The notes under the pieces: model-generated
Databases searched by the model: none
Seen by the model: only the letters and a program-made list of their open reading frames with translations
Told to the model about the DNA's origin: nothing
Source: Lentisphaerota bacterium
GTDB lineage: Bacteria > Verrucomicrobiota > Lentisphaeria > Victivallales > Victivallaceae
Length of the DNA: 64,000 bases
Assembly: GCA_015061745.1 (NCBI GenBank)
Contig: SUWB01000011.1
Span: 1-64,000 of the forward strand
Direction: 5' to 3'
Program-made: the position numbers and the translations under genes
Shown here: piece by piece, positions 27,379 through 37,977 of the stretch
How the letters are laid out: each line of letters begins with the position of its first letter
Numbering within the stretch: the stretch's first letter is position 1

Positions 27379-28563
27379 TTACCCGCCGACGATCGGCGTT
27401 ACATCAATGCAGTAAATTTGTCTGATTCCTTCAAAAAGTGCATCTATGCAGACGCTTTTTCCGGAACGGGACCAGTTGGGATGCAGATCGCACCGGGCCG
27501 GAATGGGATAGGACATATCATCGGCAAATTCCCCGATTTCATAGGGTATCTTTTTTTCCAGATCGTAGAGAAACAGTTTCCGGCAGGGGGAATCCGGTTC
27601 CGGATAACTGTCGGTCATCATCCATTTCCCGTCCGGAGAATAGGAACAATGTCCGTCACCGGGAAAAACATCTTTTGCAATGGTTTCCACCTGACGGCTC
27701 CGGTCGGTGAAAAGGTGGTACTGCCAGCCGTCCAGGTAACGGTTGGAAAAGTTGATGATTTTCCGGTTGTCCACCCAGGTGTAATGGCTGCTCATATCTT
27801 CCAGATTGAGGGGATAAAGATCACTGCCGTCGATATTGACCGTGAACATATGGGTTTTGTGCCACTTGGGAGTACCGTCCTTGTCGTAAAGCCGCCATCT
27901 GTGAAAGAAAGCCAGACGGCTGCTGTCAGGCGAAAAGAGCATATGATTGAACCACCCCGGGCCGGGTGTCATATCTGAACGGAAAAACCTTTCTGTTACC
28001 TCTTTGACCGTGACGATCAGCCGGGAAGTATTCGCTTTGAGATCCACCAGATAGATACCGTCATCGGCAGGAACAGGGTTTTCAGCACTGAAATCAAATG
28101 CTCCCGGATAACCGTACCCCGGACGTTCCCGGTCGAGACGTGAAAAGTTCAAACTGGCCGCATAACGGCCGTCCGGAGAAAGACAGTAGACCGGACGGCA
28201 GATGGTGCGGGTCTCGCCGGTTCTGATATTCAATGTACGGGACACGAAGTGATCTTCTTCCCGGTCATTGTAGATGACTGTGTCATCGCAGTCGTTGAGC
28301 CACTGGAACATACACCCCTGCTGCCAGCACCAGCTGTCTGTTTCGGCAAGTTTGATGAATTTGTTATTGGCCTGCAAATCGATCATTCCGAGGACAAGTT
28401 TTTCGCCGGGTTCGGGCTGGCGGCCCTCAAATTCAGCATATTGGCAGAGCAGATATCTTTCACTTTTATCCCAGGGAAACTTGTCAAAGTAACCGAAAAA
28501 ACAGTGTTTGTCAGGGGGAGAAACCTTGACAAAAGGAAGATGTTTTTTAATGATTTCAGGCAT
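27379..28563 (-). CDS. oligogalacturonate-lyase-like beta-propeller protein
   Basis: The 394-aa protein shows WD40/TolB-like propeller blades (CLSPDGRYAAS, LFSPDSSRLAFFHRW, SYSPDGKWMMTD). The residues around FNHMLFSPD, HKTHMFTV, SHYTW and GDGHCSYSPD supply several histidines, as in PL22 oligogalacturonate lyases, which use His-bound Mn. No signal peptide, so cytoplasmic cleavage of unsaturated oligogalacturonides is inferred from fold and from the GH28 gene in the same operon. AAGGAAAG precedes the ATG; 14 bp after the DUF6259-like gene. Confidence 0.6.
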   Translation of the reverse strand: MPEIIKKHLPFVKVSPPDKHCFFGYFDKFPWDKSERYLLCQYAEFEGRQPEPGEKLVLGMIDLQANNKFIKLAETDSWCWQQGCMFQWLNDCDDTVIYNDREEDHFVSRTLNIRTGETRTICRPVYCLSPDGRYAASLNFSRLDRERPGYGYPGAFDFSAENPVPADDGIYLVDLKANTSRLIVTVKEVTERFFRSDMTPGPGWFNHMLFSPDSSRLAFFHRWRLYDKDGTPKWHKTHMFTVNIDGSDLYPLNLEDMSSHYTWVDNRKIINFSNRYLDGWQYHLFTDRSRQVETIAKDVFPGDGHCSYSPDGKWMMTDSYPEPDSPCRKLFLYDLEKKIPYEIGEFADDMSYPIPARCDLHPNWSRSGKSVCIDALFEGIRQIYCIDVTPIVGG

Positions 28564-28577
28564 AATTACTTTCCTTT

Positions 28578-30398
28578 TTATTCAGGCGTATTTCCGGCAG
28601 GGATCACCTGCAGAGCATCGGCGGAAAAAGAAATTTTTTGCCCATTGTCCAAGAGAACAGTTCCGGGCTGCGAAGTGGTGTTGGCAATGACGAGCATTCC
28701 CTGCTTTCCGGGCAAGTCGTACCAGGCACCTGAAACACCGTCAGGAATTTCTGCAATATGGTCGGTGTGGCGGTAAAGGGCTTCCCGGAAAAGAGAAGCA
28801 TACTCTTTGCGGAGTTTCTGTCCCAGTTTGAAATGTTCTTCAAAGCCGGGTGTCCGGGCGGCGTGGCCGTAACACCAGAGAGCGGTCCCCGTCAAAAAGA
28901 GACGGTCGTGATTTTTTCTGAGGTGACGGCCTTCCACTTCAGGATCGGTACAGGGCCAGGGCTTCTGGATAAGCAGATCCATACGGCCGGCTTCGGGGAA
29001 GGTGTAACAGAAAAGTTCCGGAAAAGTAAGTGCCTGATTGTTCCAGACAGTTTCCAAATCCTGATAATCCACACTGGCATTGAGAGAATCCAGCGGGTGT
29101 TCGGTAATGAAAAGTTTATCGGGGCCCGCTGTTTTACGGATCTTGCGGAAGGCTTCAAAGATTCCGGCAGCCACACTGCGGCTGTGATCGTGATTCTCAG
29201 CGTAACACCGGGGCGGGATCACGTTGAACTGGTCAAGGTAGACGCCGTCTGCGTCAAGGACTTCACACACATAGCGGACATTTTCATTCACAATGGCACG
29301 CCACTGTGAAGAACCTGTACACATACCGGTCAGAACTTTGCTGCCCCAACGTACATCTCTGGTTGAACCGTCGGCAAAACGCATTGCACAGGCTTTCCCC
29401 ACCGTATCAAAGTCCTCCCGGGAACGGTCGTAGCTGAAGCCGTTGATGTAAAAGAGCACCTTGACACCTTTGTTATGGATCTCTTTGACGGCAGCGATGA
29501 GTTCTGTTTCGCTTCCTAAAAGAGGATCCGGGCGGAAACCGGGATAGTTGTTGTCAAATCCGCCTGCGTTCCAGCCGCCGAAAACAATGGCATCAAAACC
29601 ATCGGCAATCGCCTGATCTGCCAGACGGGGCAGATCGGAATAACGGTTGTGGATCGTTCCGTCCTGCCAGCGTAAATCGTAATGGGCGTGGACTCCGGCA
29701 GTCAGGGGAACGGGAGTGCGGATCCCCAGAGCCAGTGAATCATAAAAACTTTTGTAGAATCGGGCATCCTGATGCCAGGAGTTTGTGTGTTTCCCCAAGA
29801 CAAAAGGACACTCCCAAAAGGAAATATCCCGGTTGAATTCTTTACGCAGCTCAATATCAATACCGGGAACCTTTTTTCGGGCGTGAACTTTGACAAAGGT
29901 GTTTTCAAATCCTTTGTCGAGCATAAACGCACTTAAACTGCCTTGAGAAGAAATATAGCTGAAAAAGGGCATCGCTGTCCGGATTTCCACGCTGTTTTCT
30001 TCGGCCCCGGCTTTATCCGGCGTCAGAAGGCCTGATTCTCTGAGCCACAATCGGCGGTCACGCCAGAGCCCCTCGGTTACAACAAGATTTTCAAAAAGAA
30101 GTTTTCCCGGAGCCGGCCAGCGGGCTCCTCCTTTGTCGGGAAGATAAAGCACATCGTCTGCTCCCGGCAGTATGATGTGCGAAAAACGCCAGTGGATTTT
30201 CTGCAAATGGCAACCGGTGTTTCTACTGTTAAAGGTAAAGAGATATTCTTTGTAATCTTTGTCCTGATTTTCTGTGGGGACAAAGGTACACGCTATCCCC
30301 GCAGAAGCAGCTTCCTGCAAGGGCAGTTCTCTGACAGTCCCCTTTTTTTCAACCGTTATAAAAAGGGCCGTTTCAAACAATATGTCAACTTTATTCAT
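28578..30398 (-). CDS. DUF6259-like glycoside hydrolase-type protein
   Basis: The 606-aa protein has an N-terminal beta-sandwich (about 1-230), a TIM-barrel core with FDAIVFGGWNAGGFDNNYPG, VKVLFYINGFSYDR and DADGVYLDQFNV (the Asp in YLDQ is a candidate catalytic residue), and a small C-terminal beta domain. The order matches the DUF6259 family as I remember it. No signal peptide. Found in the pectin operon after GH28; activity is unknown and a glycosidase role is inferred only. Confidence 0.55.
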   Translation of the reverse strand: MNKVDILFETALFITVEKKGTVRELPLQEAASAGIACTFVPTENQDKDYKEYLFTFNSRNTGCHLQKIHWRFSHIILPGADDVLYLPDKGGARWPAPGKLLFENLVVTEGLWRDRRLWLRESGLLTPDKAGAEENSVEIRTAMPFFSYISSQGSLSAFMLDKGFENTFVKVHARKKVPGIDIELRKEFNRDISFWECPFVLGKHTNSWHQDARFYKSFYDSLALGIRTPVPLTAGVHAHYDLRWQDGTIHNRYSDLPRLADQAIADGFDAIVFGGWNAGGFDNNYPGFRPDPLLGSETELIAAVKEIHNKGVKVLFYINGFSYDRSREDFDTVGKACAMRFADGSTRDVRWGSKVLTGMCTGSSQWRAIVNENVRYVCEVLDADGVYLDQFNVIPPRCYAENHDHSRSVAAGIFEAFRKIRKTAGPDKLFITEHPLDSLNASVDYQDLETVWNNQALTFPELFCYTFPEAGRMDLLIQKPWPCTDPEVEGRHLRKNHDRLFLTGTALWCYGHAARTPGFEEHFKLGQKLRKEYASLFREALYRHTDHIAEIPDGVSGAWYDLPGKQGMLVIANTTSQPGTVLLDNGQKISFSADALQVIPAGNTPE

Positions 30399-30425
30399 AA
30401 CAACTGTCCCCGGATCACGGGAAGA

Positions 30426-31703
30426 TCACAAATAAATATATTCTTTCCGTTTATCTTCCGGATTCCTTTTGAACTTCACGTTTTCAATCTTGAAGTTCTT
30501 GACGTGACGCACAAAGAGCAAAGCTGGGAAAGGTTCCCGGCCGAAAGAGGCTGAATTGGGGAAGGGATGACCTTCCTCAGGAACTTCGCGGTTTTGCAAA
30601 TGAGCTTCAGGAGCATCCGGAAATTCAAAAGTGCAGTTCCTCAAAGTAATGTTTTCCATATCAAAGTTTTCCATACCGCAGATATAGCATCCTTGAATAC
30701 CCGCGTTGTGAAATTGGATATTTTCAAGCAGTACATTGCGGAAGTAACTTGGTTCACCGCCGCCGCCGGGTTCGCCCAGACGGCCCCGTTTGCGGTTGCC
30801 CCAACGCATATAGAGGGGGGTGCGGGCTCCGTAGACTTTGACGTCGCGGATCGTGACATTATCAACGAAAGCTCCGTCCACAGCTCCGATACCCAATGCG
30901 GAACCTGAACGGAAGTCTTCGCCGGGCAGGGTGCTCAGATTTTCAGAAGGAACGATAAGCAGTCTTTCAGCCAGAATTTTTGTATAGCCGCAATTGCTTT
31001 CGGTGCCCAGTTTGAAAGCTGCACAATGTGAACTTAAAATACAGTCGTGCACATACACATTGGAACAGGGGGTGTCGGTCCCTGTTTTCAAACAGATACC
31101 GTCATCTCCGGAGTCCACCCGGCAGTCCCAGATTTCCACATCGTCACAGGAGTCGATGTCAATGCCGTCATTATTTTCACAGCCGTGGGAACGGACTGTC
31201 AGATCGTGGATCTTAATGTGGCGGCATTTGATGTAATGCTGCATCCAGAAAACGGAATTCTGCATTATGAGTCCGGAAACAGAGATATTTTCGCAGTTGC
31301 CGAACCAGATGACCCGGGGAGCACTGCGGTGGATCTCGTGAGGGGGGTAGATGCTGCTCCGGCCGTCGATCATACCTTCACCTTGAATGGTGATGTTCTT
31401 TTCATCAAGGGCAAAGAGCAATGCCCGGATGCCGTTGCGTCCTTCGTAAAACGCAATGGGGGCAGGATCGTAAAGGTGGTAATCCTTTTCGTCAATTGAG
31501 CCGTAAAGGATCGCATTGAGTTCAAGCTCAATGGTGAGATTGCTGCAAAGGACGAGGGAGCCTGAAACGTAGCTTCCGGCAGGGAAAACGATTTTCCCGC
31601 CGCCCTCGGCTTTGCAGCGGTCGATCAACTGCTGTAAAAGAGCTGTCTGAGGGACAGCAATTCCGGGCAGGATACCGAAATCGGTGACTTTATAAGTATT
31701 CAT
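30426..31703 (-). CDS. GH28 polygalacturonase-family glycosidase
   Basis: The 425-aa parallel beta-helix enzyme has the GH28 signatures NNDGIDIDS (N178-D182) and SGDDGICLKTG (D200, D201). The third usual motif GHG is replaced by SHCA (225-228) and the RIK position by KLGTES, a pattern found in divergent GH28 groups. No signal peptide is visible, suggesting exo-cleavage of internalised oligogalacturonides or related pectin fragments. The start lies 6 bp after the preceding stop. Confidence 0.85.
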   Translation of the reverse strand: MNTYKVTDFGILPGIAVPQTALLQQLIDRCKAEGGGKIVFPAGSYVSGSLVLCSNLTIELELNAILYGSIDEKDYHLYDPAPIAFYEGRNGIRALLFALDEKNITIQGEGMIDGRSSIYPPHEIHRSAPRVIWFGNCENISVSGLIMQNSVFWMQHYIKCRHIKIHDLTVRSHGCENNDGIDIDSCDDVEIWDCRVDSGDDGICLKTGTDTPCSNVYVHDCILSSHCAAFKLGTESNCGYTKILAERLLIVPSENLSTLPGEDFRSGSALGIGAVDGAFVDNVTIRDVKVYGARTPLYMRWGNRKRGRLGEPGGGGEPSYFRNVLLENIQFHNAGIQGCYICGMENFDMENITLRNCTFEFPDAPEAHLQNREVPEEGHPFPNSASFGREPFPALLFVRHVKNFKIENVKFKRNPEDKRKEYIYL

Positions 31704-31709
31704 AGTTTG

Positions 31710-34700
31710 TTATTTTACTGTGATGCTGATTTTTTTCTTCATACCGGTGTTGACGTGGGTCACACAAATCTGCCATTTGCCTTTGGCTGCGTTGTAGGGC
31801 AGCTGGAAGGTGTAAGTACCGTTACTTCCGGCAGTGCGGAAGTTTTTACGGTAGATACGCAGATCTTTGCCGGCAGGATCAAAGACGGACACATTGAAGA
31901 CCTGAGCTCCTGTTGCTCCGGTTGCTGCAAAAGCAAGAGAGACACTGCTGCCGGCATTGACGGCTGCGGGAGCCTTGACGGTCACGCCCTTGACCTGGGT
32001 TTTCTGAATGGAATAGAAATTGGCAATGGCGGGAACGATATAGGTTTTGAATTTGTCCGTATAGCCGAAATATTTACCTGTACGGTAGTCGTAAACGTGA
32101 CCTTTTACAGGCAGCTTGACGGTGACATTGATTCCTTTTTTGTGGTTGATCCGGTCAGGCGGAGGGGGCAGCACACTCTTGGTACGGGGGGGCGTGGGAG
32201 CCTTGTAAATGGCAGCGACATAAGTGCCGCCGTCTTCACGCATCAAAGCCATACAGGGCAGATCTTTGCCTTTGGGATCAAGAACTTCCATACAGGGTGT
32301 GACACCGGATTTATCCAACTGCTTTTTGACCAGAACACGCATAGCCTGCTGGAGCTTGGCATCACCTGAGGTGTCGGTGGAAACTTCACCTCCGGTACCG
32401 CCCAGTTGAATGAAGTGATAATCACTCAGAGAGATGTTGAAATTCACGGCACGGCCTTTGCCGTATTTCTTCTCCTGCATAAGGGGAAGCCCTTTTTCTG
32501 CGACTTTGAAACGTCCGCCTAACTGGGGCAGCTGTGCATAGGCGATGTCAATGGGACCGTTGTAGGGGGCAAAGAGCTTGTTCAAGAGAGGTGAATTGCG
32601 GCGTTTGCCGTGGCCGTCAAAGCGTCCGGGAGAGTAGTCGGCGATGACAGTACCACCGGCTTTGACGAATTTTTCAATGTTGGCAGCTTCTTTGTCAGAA
32701 ATGGAAACTGCTGCAGGCAGGATCAGCACCTTGTACTGAGAGGGGATACCCTCCTGAGCGACCTTTTCATAGCTCAGGTAACGGCAGTCATATTTCATAT
32801 CATCCAGAAGTTTGAGCCAGGAGGTCTGGGTGTTCTGCCATTCACTGTCGCCAAAGGTGCCTTTGGCGGCGAAAAGAGAACTGTGAGAGTAGAGCAGAGC
32901 GATCTGAGGACGGGCCTCTGAGGTAAGCCAGAGTTTTGTGATACCGCGGCGCAGTTCGTCCAGAATTGCTTTAACAAAACGCACATTGACAGTGGGAGTT
33001 CCGTCACCGTTGGTCATCGTGGGAGGCCAGATAGCGACCATATTGCCGCCCCGGAGCAGGCCTTCCCAAATGGGAGCTGTGCAATATGTTTCCTGGTCTG
33101 TGTCAGCATAACAATAGGTCTGCCAGCGTCCGGCGAGGATATCTTTGCCGCCGATGTCGTGGATCAGTTTGATCTGGATGCCGCTGTAATAGCTCATTAC
33201 CTGACAATGTTTCATATACTGAGCCCAGTCATAGCCGTATCCGGGCTTCTGAGTACCGCTTGCACCCATACGGGCATAGGGATTATATCTTTTCAAGTCA
33301 GGCAGGTGGCTGCGGAACTGTCCCCAGGCAAATGTGGCGGCCATAAACATCTTGTGGTCCAGCCAGGGAGAAAGATTATCTCTGGATTTGAGTTCATTGA
33401 GCTGCTGGGGGATCACTTTGTCAAAGGAGGCAAAGTTGGTGTTCCACTCTTTGTTGAGAGCGGCAATGGTCTTGTATTCAGCCTTGAGAAGTTCACGGAA
33501 TTTTTTCAGGCAGTGGGGTGAGTAGCAAACCGTGCTGCCCAGGAACTGTTCATCACCGCTCCAGAAGTCACGGATGTCGTAGTAACCCAGCAGATTTCTG
33601 CCCTTGTAGTTTTTGTCAAGGAGTGCAGTATTCTTTGCAAGATAGGCCGGATCGTGGAAACAGGGGTTGCGCACAGTATTGGCGGTCGCTCTGTCGCCGC
33701 GGTATTCGGCGCTGTTGCGGAAACTGGCAAGCCCCATAGGAGAAGCCGCCAGATTTTCCAGACGGGCGGACCGGTAGATGTCCTGGACGTTGGGGCTGTA
33801 AGGTGAGTTGGAGGTGACACCGTCAAGTTCAAGGTGTCGTGCCAGATAACGCTGGAATCCCCAGGTCGTTCCGAAAAATTCTGTGAAGTCGGTGGGACCG
33901 TCGGGGGAGGAAAACTCTTTGATACCTTCTGCAAGAGTTTTTCCATTGTGTTTCACGTGGAAAATCAAATTGTTGAGCACTGTCCGGGGAGAAGGAAGTG
34001 TCAGAGTCAATGTCTGTTCTGTCTTGGCAGGGAAACTCTTGCGGGCGATGATACGGCCGTAGGTGTCTTCAACTTCGGCTTCGATGACAGCATTGGCGGG
34101 CAATGCTGAGAGTTTAAGATTGAAAACGAGGTTTTTGTTCCGGGCAAAAATTCCGTCGCTGTTCTGCAGTGTGAGGACAGGATTGATCCGGGAAGTCCGG
34201 TCAATACGGAACGCACCGGCATCAGTGACATTGCCTTTGGCATCGAGCAAACGTACATCAGCGACAAAAGTTCCTTCAGGCAAGTCTGTTTGGGGCAGGG
34301 CGATCTTGTTGACACCGGATTTGAGGGCAGCTTTGAAGCTGATACTCTTTTTTACTTCCTTGAACATATTGTTGTAGACAACTTCAACTGTAACAGGGAG
34401 TGCTTTGGCAGCTTTGACTGTCAACTCTTTTTCATTGGCGGAAACGAGCGTCGCAGCAACTTTGAGACCGGAAAGGTAACGCAGAATTTGAAGTTTGGTC
34501 AGATTCTGATATTCCCACCAGGGGAAGTCGCGGCTGATGTAGGTGATGCGGTGACGGGCGGCGGTCGCTGTCTGTTTTTCGGGGATCAGGGGGTTGGCAG
34601 AGGGGGCAGTATTGCAGACAACCACATAGGATTTGCCTTTTTTATGCCAGACAAAAGCCCGGTTCCTGGAGACTTTTTTCATTTGGGGCATTACGAATGA

Positions 34701-36893
34701 AACAGGTGCCTTGACCGCTTTGCCCTGAAGTTTGGGGAAGAACGTTCCGCTCAGGATTACAAAGTGAGTGCCCTGTTTCTGCCAGTTGGCAAAAATATTT
34801 TCAAGTTCTTTTGAGAATTGAGTGTGCTTCATCTGGGTGATAAGCACCACTTTGGGGGCTTTCTTAATGGCTTTGAGGGATTCAGAGGTGTAGAGAGAAA
34901 GATCTTTGCCGAAAGTGGCCACATAAACACCGTAAACGCCGGTACTGGAAATAAATTTACGCAGAATGGGGATCACTTTGCAATTCATAGGCATACGCTG
35001 AGCCAGTTCCACCACGATGCGTTTATCCCGGAGCAATCTGCCTCTTTCGTGTTCAAAAGGCAGATAGAGGACATCCAGAACCTTTTCTGCGGGATAGAAC
35101 CATTTTTTGTGGGGGTTGGCCACATCAAGAGAGAGAGCTTCAAGATGCTTCAGCGGTACGCCCCACTGTTCTTTGAGTTCCCGTTTACCCATTTCGAGGT
35201 GAGAAAGTTTTACGCAGGAAAGAGGTTCAGCTTTGATGCTCACGTTGTCCAGCAGCACCCGGGCGGGATTTTTAGATGAACGGCTGACGGAAAGAGCCAT
35301 CATCGCAGTCCCTTCAGGGGCAAAAATTTTGGCTTCAAGTTTTTTCCAGTCAAAGCTGTTTTTATTGCCTGAGAGGAGTTTTGAAATTTTCATCAGACGC
35401 TTGCCGTTGGCATCGTAGAAAAAGAACCAGCAGCGGCTCATACTGTTGCCGCCCAGATTTTTGTACATAAGTGAGAGCTTGTAGCTCCGGCCCGCTTCAG
35501 GGATCATCGGGAAGACCATTTCTCCGCCCTTAAGACAGGCACTGTTGTTGACACCCTGATTTTTCACATAGTCGGCGAAGTAATTTTTATTCGCAACGAA
35601 GGGGTGGTGTGCAGGGATCGCCGGATTGGCGGGATCGGGGGTTTCAAAGTTGCCGTTGGGGATCAGTTCGCCGCCGGCGGGGGCTTTTTCTTTCAGTTTC
35701 AGACCGTCGGTACGGTTGTAGTAGATACGGCAACTGTAATTGTCGGCACTGTAAGATTTGCGTAAACCGAAGTTTTCGGAGAAAACGCCATTTATCAATG
35801 TACTGCGCCAAACGCTGCCGGTGGGGTTAAAGCCCGGTATCTTGAGGAGCAGTTCACGACCGTTGATCACATAACCCACAGGACGGTCAAAAGAGGGAGC
35901 TCCGTTTTCCAGCTTGAAAACAGCGATCTTGTCAAGAGGAATATTGGCGGGGAGAAGGACTGAACGCCAAGAGTCTTTGAATTGGGCTTTCAGGTTGATG
36001 TCAAAGAAATCGGACTCCGCTGAAGTTTCTTTTCTGACAGTGCGGATCTTGTAGGAGCGGTCTTCCTGCAGATTCAGCTGGTCCACCATAGCAGGGATTT
36101 TTCCTTTGATGGGGAGGGCTTTGAATTTCTTTTGTGTAATAAGAGAATTCAGATTTTTTGTGAAGTAAAATTTAATGGAAAAGACCCGTTTCCCACCGGC
36201 GGGGATCACAAATTCGTCGGAAAAGTATTCAGTTGTGGCGGAACGGCCTTTAATAAACCAGTTCATCAGTCCGGCGGTGCTGTCAGCCGGGAACTCAATA
36301 AGGAGACCTGAGTTGTCGTCAGCACCGATGGCAAGGAAGGTCTGGGGAGGCAGTTTTGAGAAAAAGAAAGAATTTTGCTGTTTCAGCTTTTTGATTCCAC
36401 CGGCCCCCGGGAGCCAGTAGAAGTTTTCCCGGTCGGTACGGTGGAAGAAATAACGGGTACTGAAGTTGACCTGTTCAGCTTTTTTGGAGGTGTTGATAAG
36501 TTCATAAACCACTTCAAGCTGATTTCCCGGACGCAGTTTGAAAGTTTTGCGCAGCCGGAGCCAGTTGTAAGCTGTGCCTTTAACGGTAAAGGTGATGTCA
36601 GCAGAACCGGAAGTTTTATAATTTTTCCAGCTTTCAATGGTGTAGTTCAATGAGGCAAAGTTTTCGTGGAACTGAACTTTGGGCTCTATCGTTTTGCCGA
36701 TACGGCTGTCGCAAAATGAATTGCCCTGGGTTTTGGGACCGGCTGCATTCCAATCCACTTTGTTGTGGATCAATTTTTTGACAGTAGCACCTTTGGTGTC
36801 AAAGGTAATGTCAAAATTTGAGTTTTTGAACTGAAACTCCCCTGCTGTCAGATATATTCCTGACAACAGCAACGCCAAAATCAACTTTTTCAT
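31710..36893 (-). CDS. very large secreted beta-galactosidase-like multidomain glycoside hydrolase
   Basis: The 1,727-aa protein has a signal peptide (MKKLILALLLSGIYLTAG). Segments: beta-sandwich at about 20-260; CBM-like region near 410-560 (ELIPNGNFETPD, SRCWFFFYDANG); a GATase-like region at 590-790; beta-sandwiches to about 950; a TIM barrel (about 960-1340) with GYYDIRDFWSGDEQFLG, where GDEQ may hold the acid/base Glu; a GH42-type trimerisation-like domain (YKVLILPAAVSISDKEAANIEKF split near 1400-1425); and a C-terminal Ig-like domain. The substrate is unknown. First gene of the second pectin operon, so probably an extracellular enzyme acting on galactan or arabinan side chains (inference). 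Confidence 0.65.
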   Translation of the reverse strand: MKKLILALLLSGIYLTAGEFQFKNSNFDITFDTKGATVKKLIHNKVDWNAAGPKTQGNSFCDSRIGKTIEPKVQFHENFASLNYTIESWKNYKTSGSADITFTVKGTAYNWLRLRKTFKLRPGNQLEVVYELINTSKKAEQVNFSTRYFFHRTDRENFYWLPGAGGIKKLKQQNSFFFSKLPPQTFLAIGADDNSGLLIEFPADSTAGLMNWFIKGRSATTEYFSDEFVIPAGGKRVFSIKFYFTKNLNSLITQKKFKALPIKGKIPAMVDQLNLQEDRSYKIRTVRKETSAESDFFDINLKAQFKDSWRSVLLPANIPLDKIAVFKLENGAPSFDRPVGYVINGRELLLKIPGFNPTGSVWRSTLINGVFSENFGLRKSYSADNYSCRIYYNRTDGLKLKEKAPAGGELIPNGNFETPDPANPAIPAHHPFVANKNYFADYVKNQGVNNSACLKGGEMVFPMIPEAGRSYKLSLMYKNLGGNSMSRCWFFFYDANGKRLMKISKLLSGNKNSFDWKKLEAKIFAPEGTAMMALSVSRSSKNPARVLLDNVSIKAEPLSCVKLSHLEMGKRELKEQWGVPLKHLEALSLDVANPHKKWFYPAEKVLDVLYLPFEHERGRLLRDKRIVVELAQRMPMNCKVIPILRKFISSTGVYGVYVATFGKDLSLYTSESLKAIKKAPKVVLITQMKHTQFSKELENIFANWQKQGTHFVILSGTFFPKLQGKAVKAPVSFVMPQMKKVSRNRAFVWHKKGKSYVVVCNTAPSANPLIPEKQTATAARHRITYISRDFPWWEYQNLTKLQILRYLSGLKVAATLVSANEKELTVKAAKALPVTVEVVYNNMFKEVKKSISFKAALKSGVNKIALPQTDLPEGTFVADVRLLDAKGNVTDAGAFRIDRTSRINPVLTLQNSDGIFARNKNLVFNLKLSALPANAVIEAEVEDTYGRIIARKSFPAKTEQTLTLTLPSPRTVLNNLIFHVKHNGKTLAEGIKEFSSPDGPTDFTEFFGTTWGFQRYLARHLELDGVTSNSPYSPNVQDIYRSARLENLAASPMGLASFRNSAEYRGDRATANTVRNPCFHDPAYLAKNTALLDKNYKGRNLLGYYDIRDFWSGDEQFLGSTVCYSPHCLKKFRELLKAEYKTIAALNKEWNTNFASFDKVIPQQLNELKSRDNLSPWLDHKMFMAATFAWGQFRSHLPDLKRYNPYARMGASGTQKPGYGYDWAQYMKHCQVMSYYSGIQIKLIHDIGGKDILAGRWQTYCYADTDQETYCTAPIWEGLLRGGNMVAIWPPTMTNGDGTPTVNVRFVKAILDELRRGITKLWLTSEARPQIALLYSHSSLFAAKGTFGDSEWQNTQTSWLKLLDDMKYDCRYLSYEKVAQEGIPSQYKVLILPAAVSISDKEAANIEKFVKAGGTVIADYSPGRFDGHGKRRNSPLLNKLFAPYNGPIDIAYAQLPQLGGRFKVAEKGLPLMQEKKYGKGRAVNFNISLSDYHFIQLGGTGGEVSTDTSGDAKLQQAMRVLVKKQLDKSGVTPCMEVLDPKGKDLPCMALMREDGGTYVAAIYKAPTPPRTKSVLPPPPDRINHKKGINVTVKLPVKGHVYDYRTGKYFGYTDKFKTYIVPAIANFYSIQKTQVKGVTVKAPAAVNAGSSVSLAFAATGATGAQVFNVSVFDPAGKDLRIYRKNFRTAGSNGTYTFQLPYNAAKGKWQICVTHVNTGMKKKISITVK

Positions 36894-36953
36894 AATTTAA
36901 TCCTGTTTGCTTGTTTGTTATTTTGGATTGATTTGAAAAAAATACATTTATTT

Positions 36954-36982
36954 ACTATATCCTCAATATAAGAAAAAAACAA
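36954..36982 (-). promoter_or_regulatory. promoter of the second pectin operon
   Basis: Minus strand TTGTTT (36982-36977), 17-bp spacer, TATAGT (36959-36954). An additional TATATT (36970-36965) lies within the spacer without a good -35. Confidence 0.45.
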
Positions 36983-37067
36983 GCAATTATTTAAAAAAAG
37001 TACGGAAACACTTTTCGCTCAGGAATAAATAGATGATGAGCTGTCCTCAAGTGCCAACAATGCTGCA

Positions 37068-37102
37068 ATAAAAAACCGCAGTCCCATTATGGAGATCTGC
37101 GG
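37068..37102 (-). terminator. terminator after the XRE-type regulator
   Basis: CCGCAG / CTGCGG inverted repeat, followed on the minus strand by six T and ATT. Confidence 0.75.
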
Positions 37103-37119
37103 CAGAGAAAAGGTGTGTT

Positions 37120-37812
37120 TCAGCTGTTGACAGCTTCCTGACGGATAATGGGATAGATCCAGCGTAAAGATTCAGTTTTTCTGTTTTTTTTGTCTGTTGT
37201 GCTGCAGAAAGGGGCAATGTGCCGTTCTCTGCTGTCAGAGTTGAAAGTTCCCATAGCAAATGTTCCGTCGTCCCAGGCGGCAATGGCGGGCTCGCCGGGA
37301 ACAGGATAGGAGTCGCCGCTGACGATGAGCAGTGAGGAGCCTTTGCCGCCTGTTACTTCATCGTCAACTTCCAGAGCGACACTGCCGTTACGGCAGGAGC
37401 AGGCGTAGCGGTCAAGAGTGTGGCGGCGCAGAAAATCCGCCAGAGATTCCAGTGCAGGAATGAAATTTTTAAGTATGCTGATATGACCGACAGGGATCTT
37501 GCGGCTGCAATTTTTGCGTTCAACCTTTACCGTACAGTTGATATGTTCGGCATTGATGACCCGTTCCCCGTGGCAGAATTGCATCCGGGCGTTGAAGATC
37601 TCTGAAAAAAATTCATCACAGGCCGCCTGATTGAATTCCAGATAGGTGGGGATCGCGTGAAGCTGCAGGGGGTTCAGCCGGAATTGGCCGTTTTTGATCT
37701 GAGTGATCGCCGCCGGGGAAATATGGAGCAGTCTTGCCAGATCGCTCTGATTTTTTTCTCTCAGCAGCAGATGTCTTGAAATGACTGCCCAACCGTTGAT
37801 GTGTCCATTCAT
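37120..37812 (-). CDS. XRE-type HTH regulator with S24-like C-terminus
   Basis: The 230-aa protein has an N-terminal helix-turn-helix (QSDLARLLHISPAAITQIKNGQ). The C-terminal half contains SGDSYPVPGEPAIAAWDDGTF, resembling the GDSMxP region of LexA/CI-type S24 peptidase folds; the downstream catalytic Lys is not apparent, so autocleavage is doubtful. ATG 37812 is preceded by GGAG at 9 bp; a TTG two codons upstream is less likely. It lies next to the second pectin operon and may regulate it, but no operator was identified. Confidence 0.7.
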   Translation of the reverse strand: MNGHINGWAVISRHLLLREKNQSDLARLLHISPAAITQIKNGQFRLNPLQLHAIPTYLEFNQAACDEFFSEIFNARMQFCHGERVINAEHINCTVKVERKNCSRKIPVGHISILKNFIPALESLADFLRRHTLDRYACSCRNGSVALEVDDEVTGGKGSSLLIVSGDSYPVPGEPAIAAWDDGTFAMGTFNSDSRERHIAPFCSTTDKKNRKTESLRWIYPIIRQEAVNS

Positions 37813-37977
37813 AAACAATTTCTCCTCTGTTTTTGGACTTTGAGACGGAATGTTTTGGGTACTGAAAATTTCCGCTCTGACTTCAAGATACAGTATTCTG
37901 TAAATATTTCAAGTCCTCAAGTGAGAAGATTCTGAAATCTCTTTTGAGCAGATGCTTCAAGTTCAGGAAATAAAAAT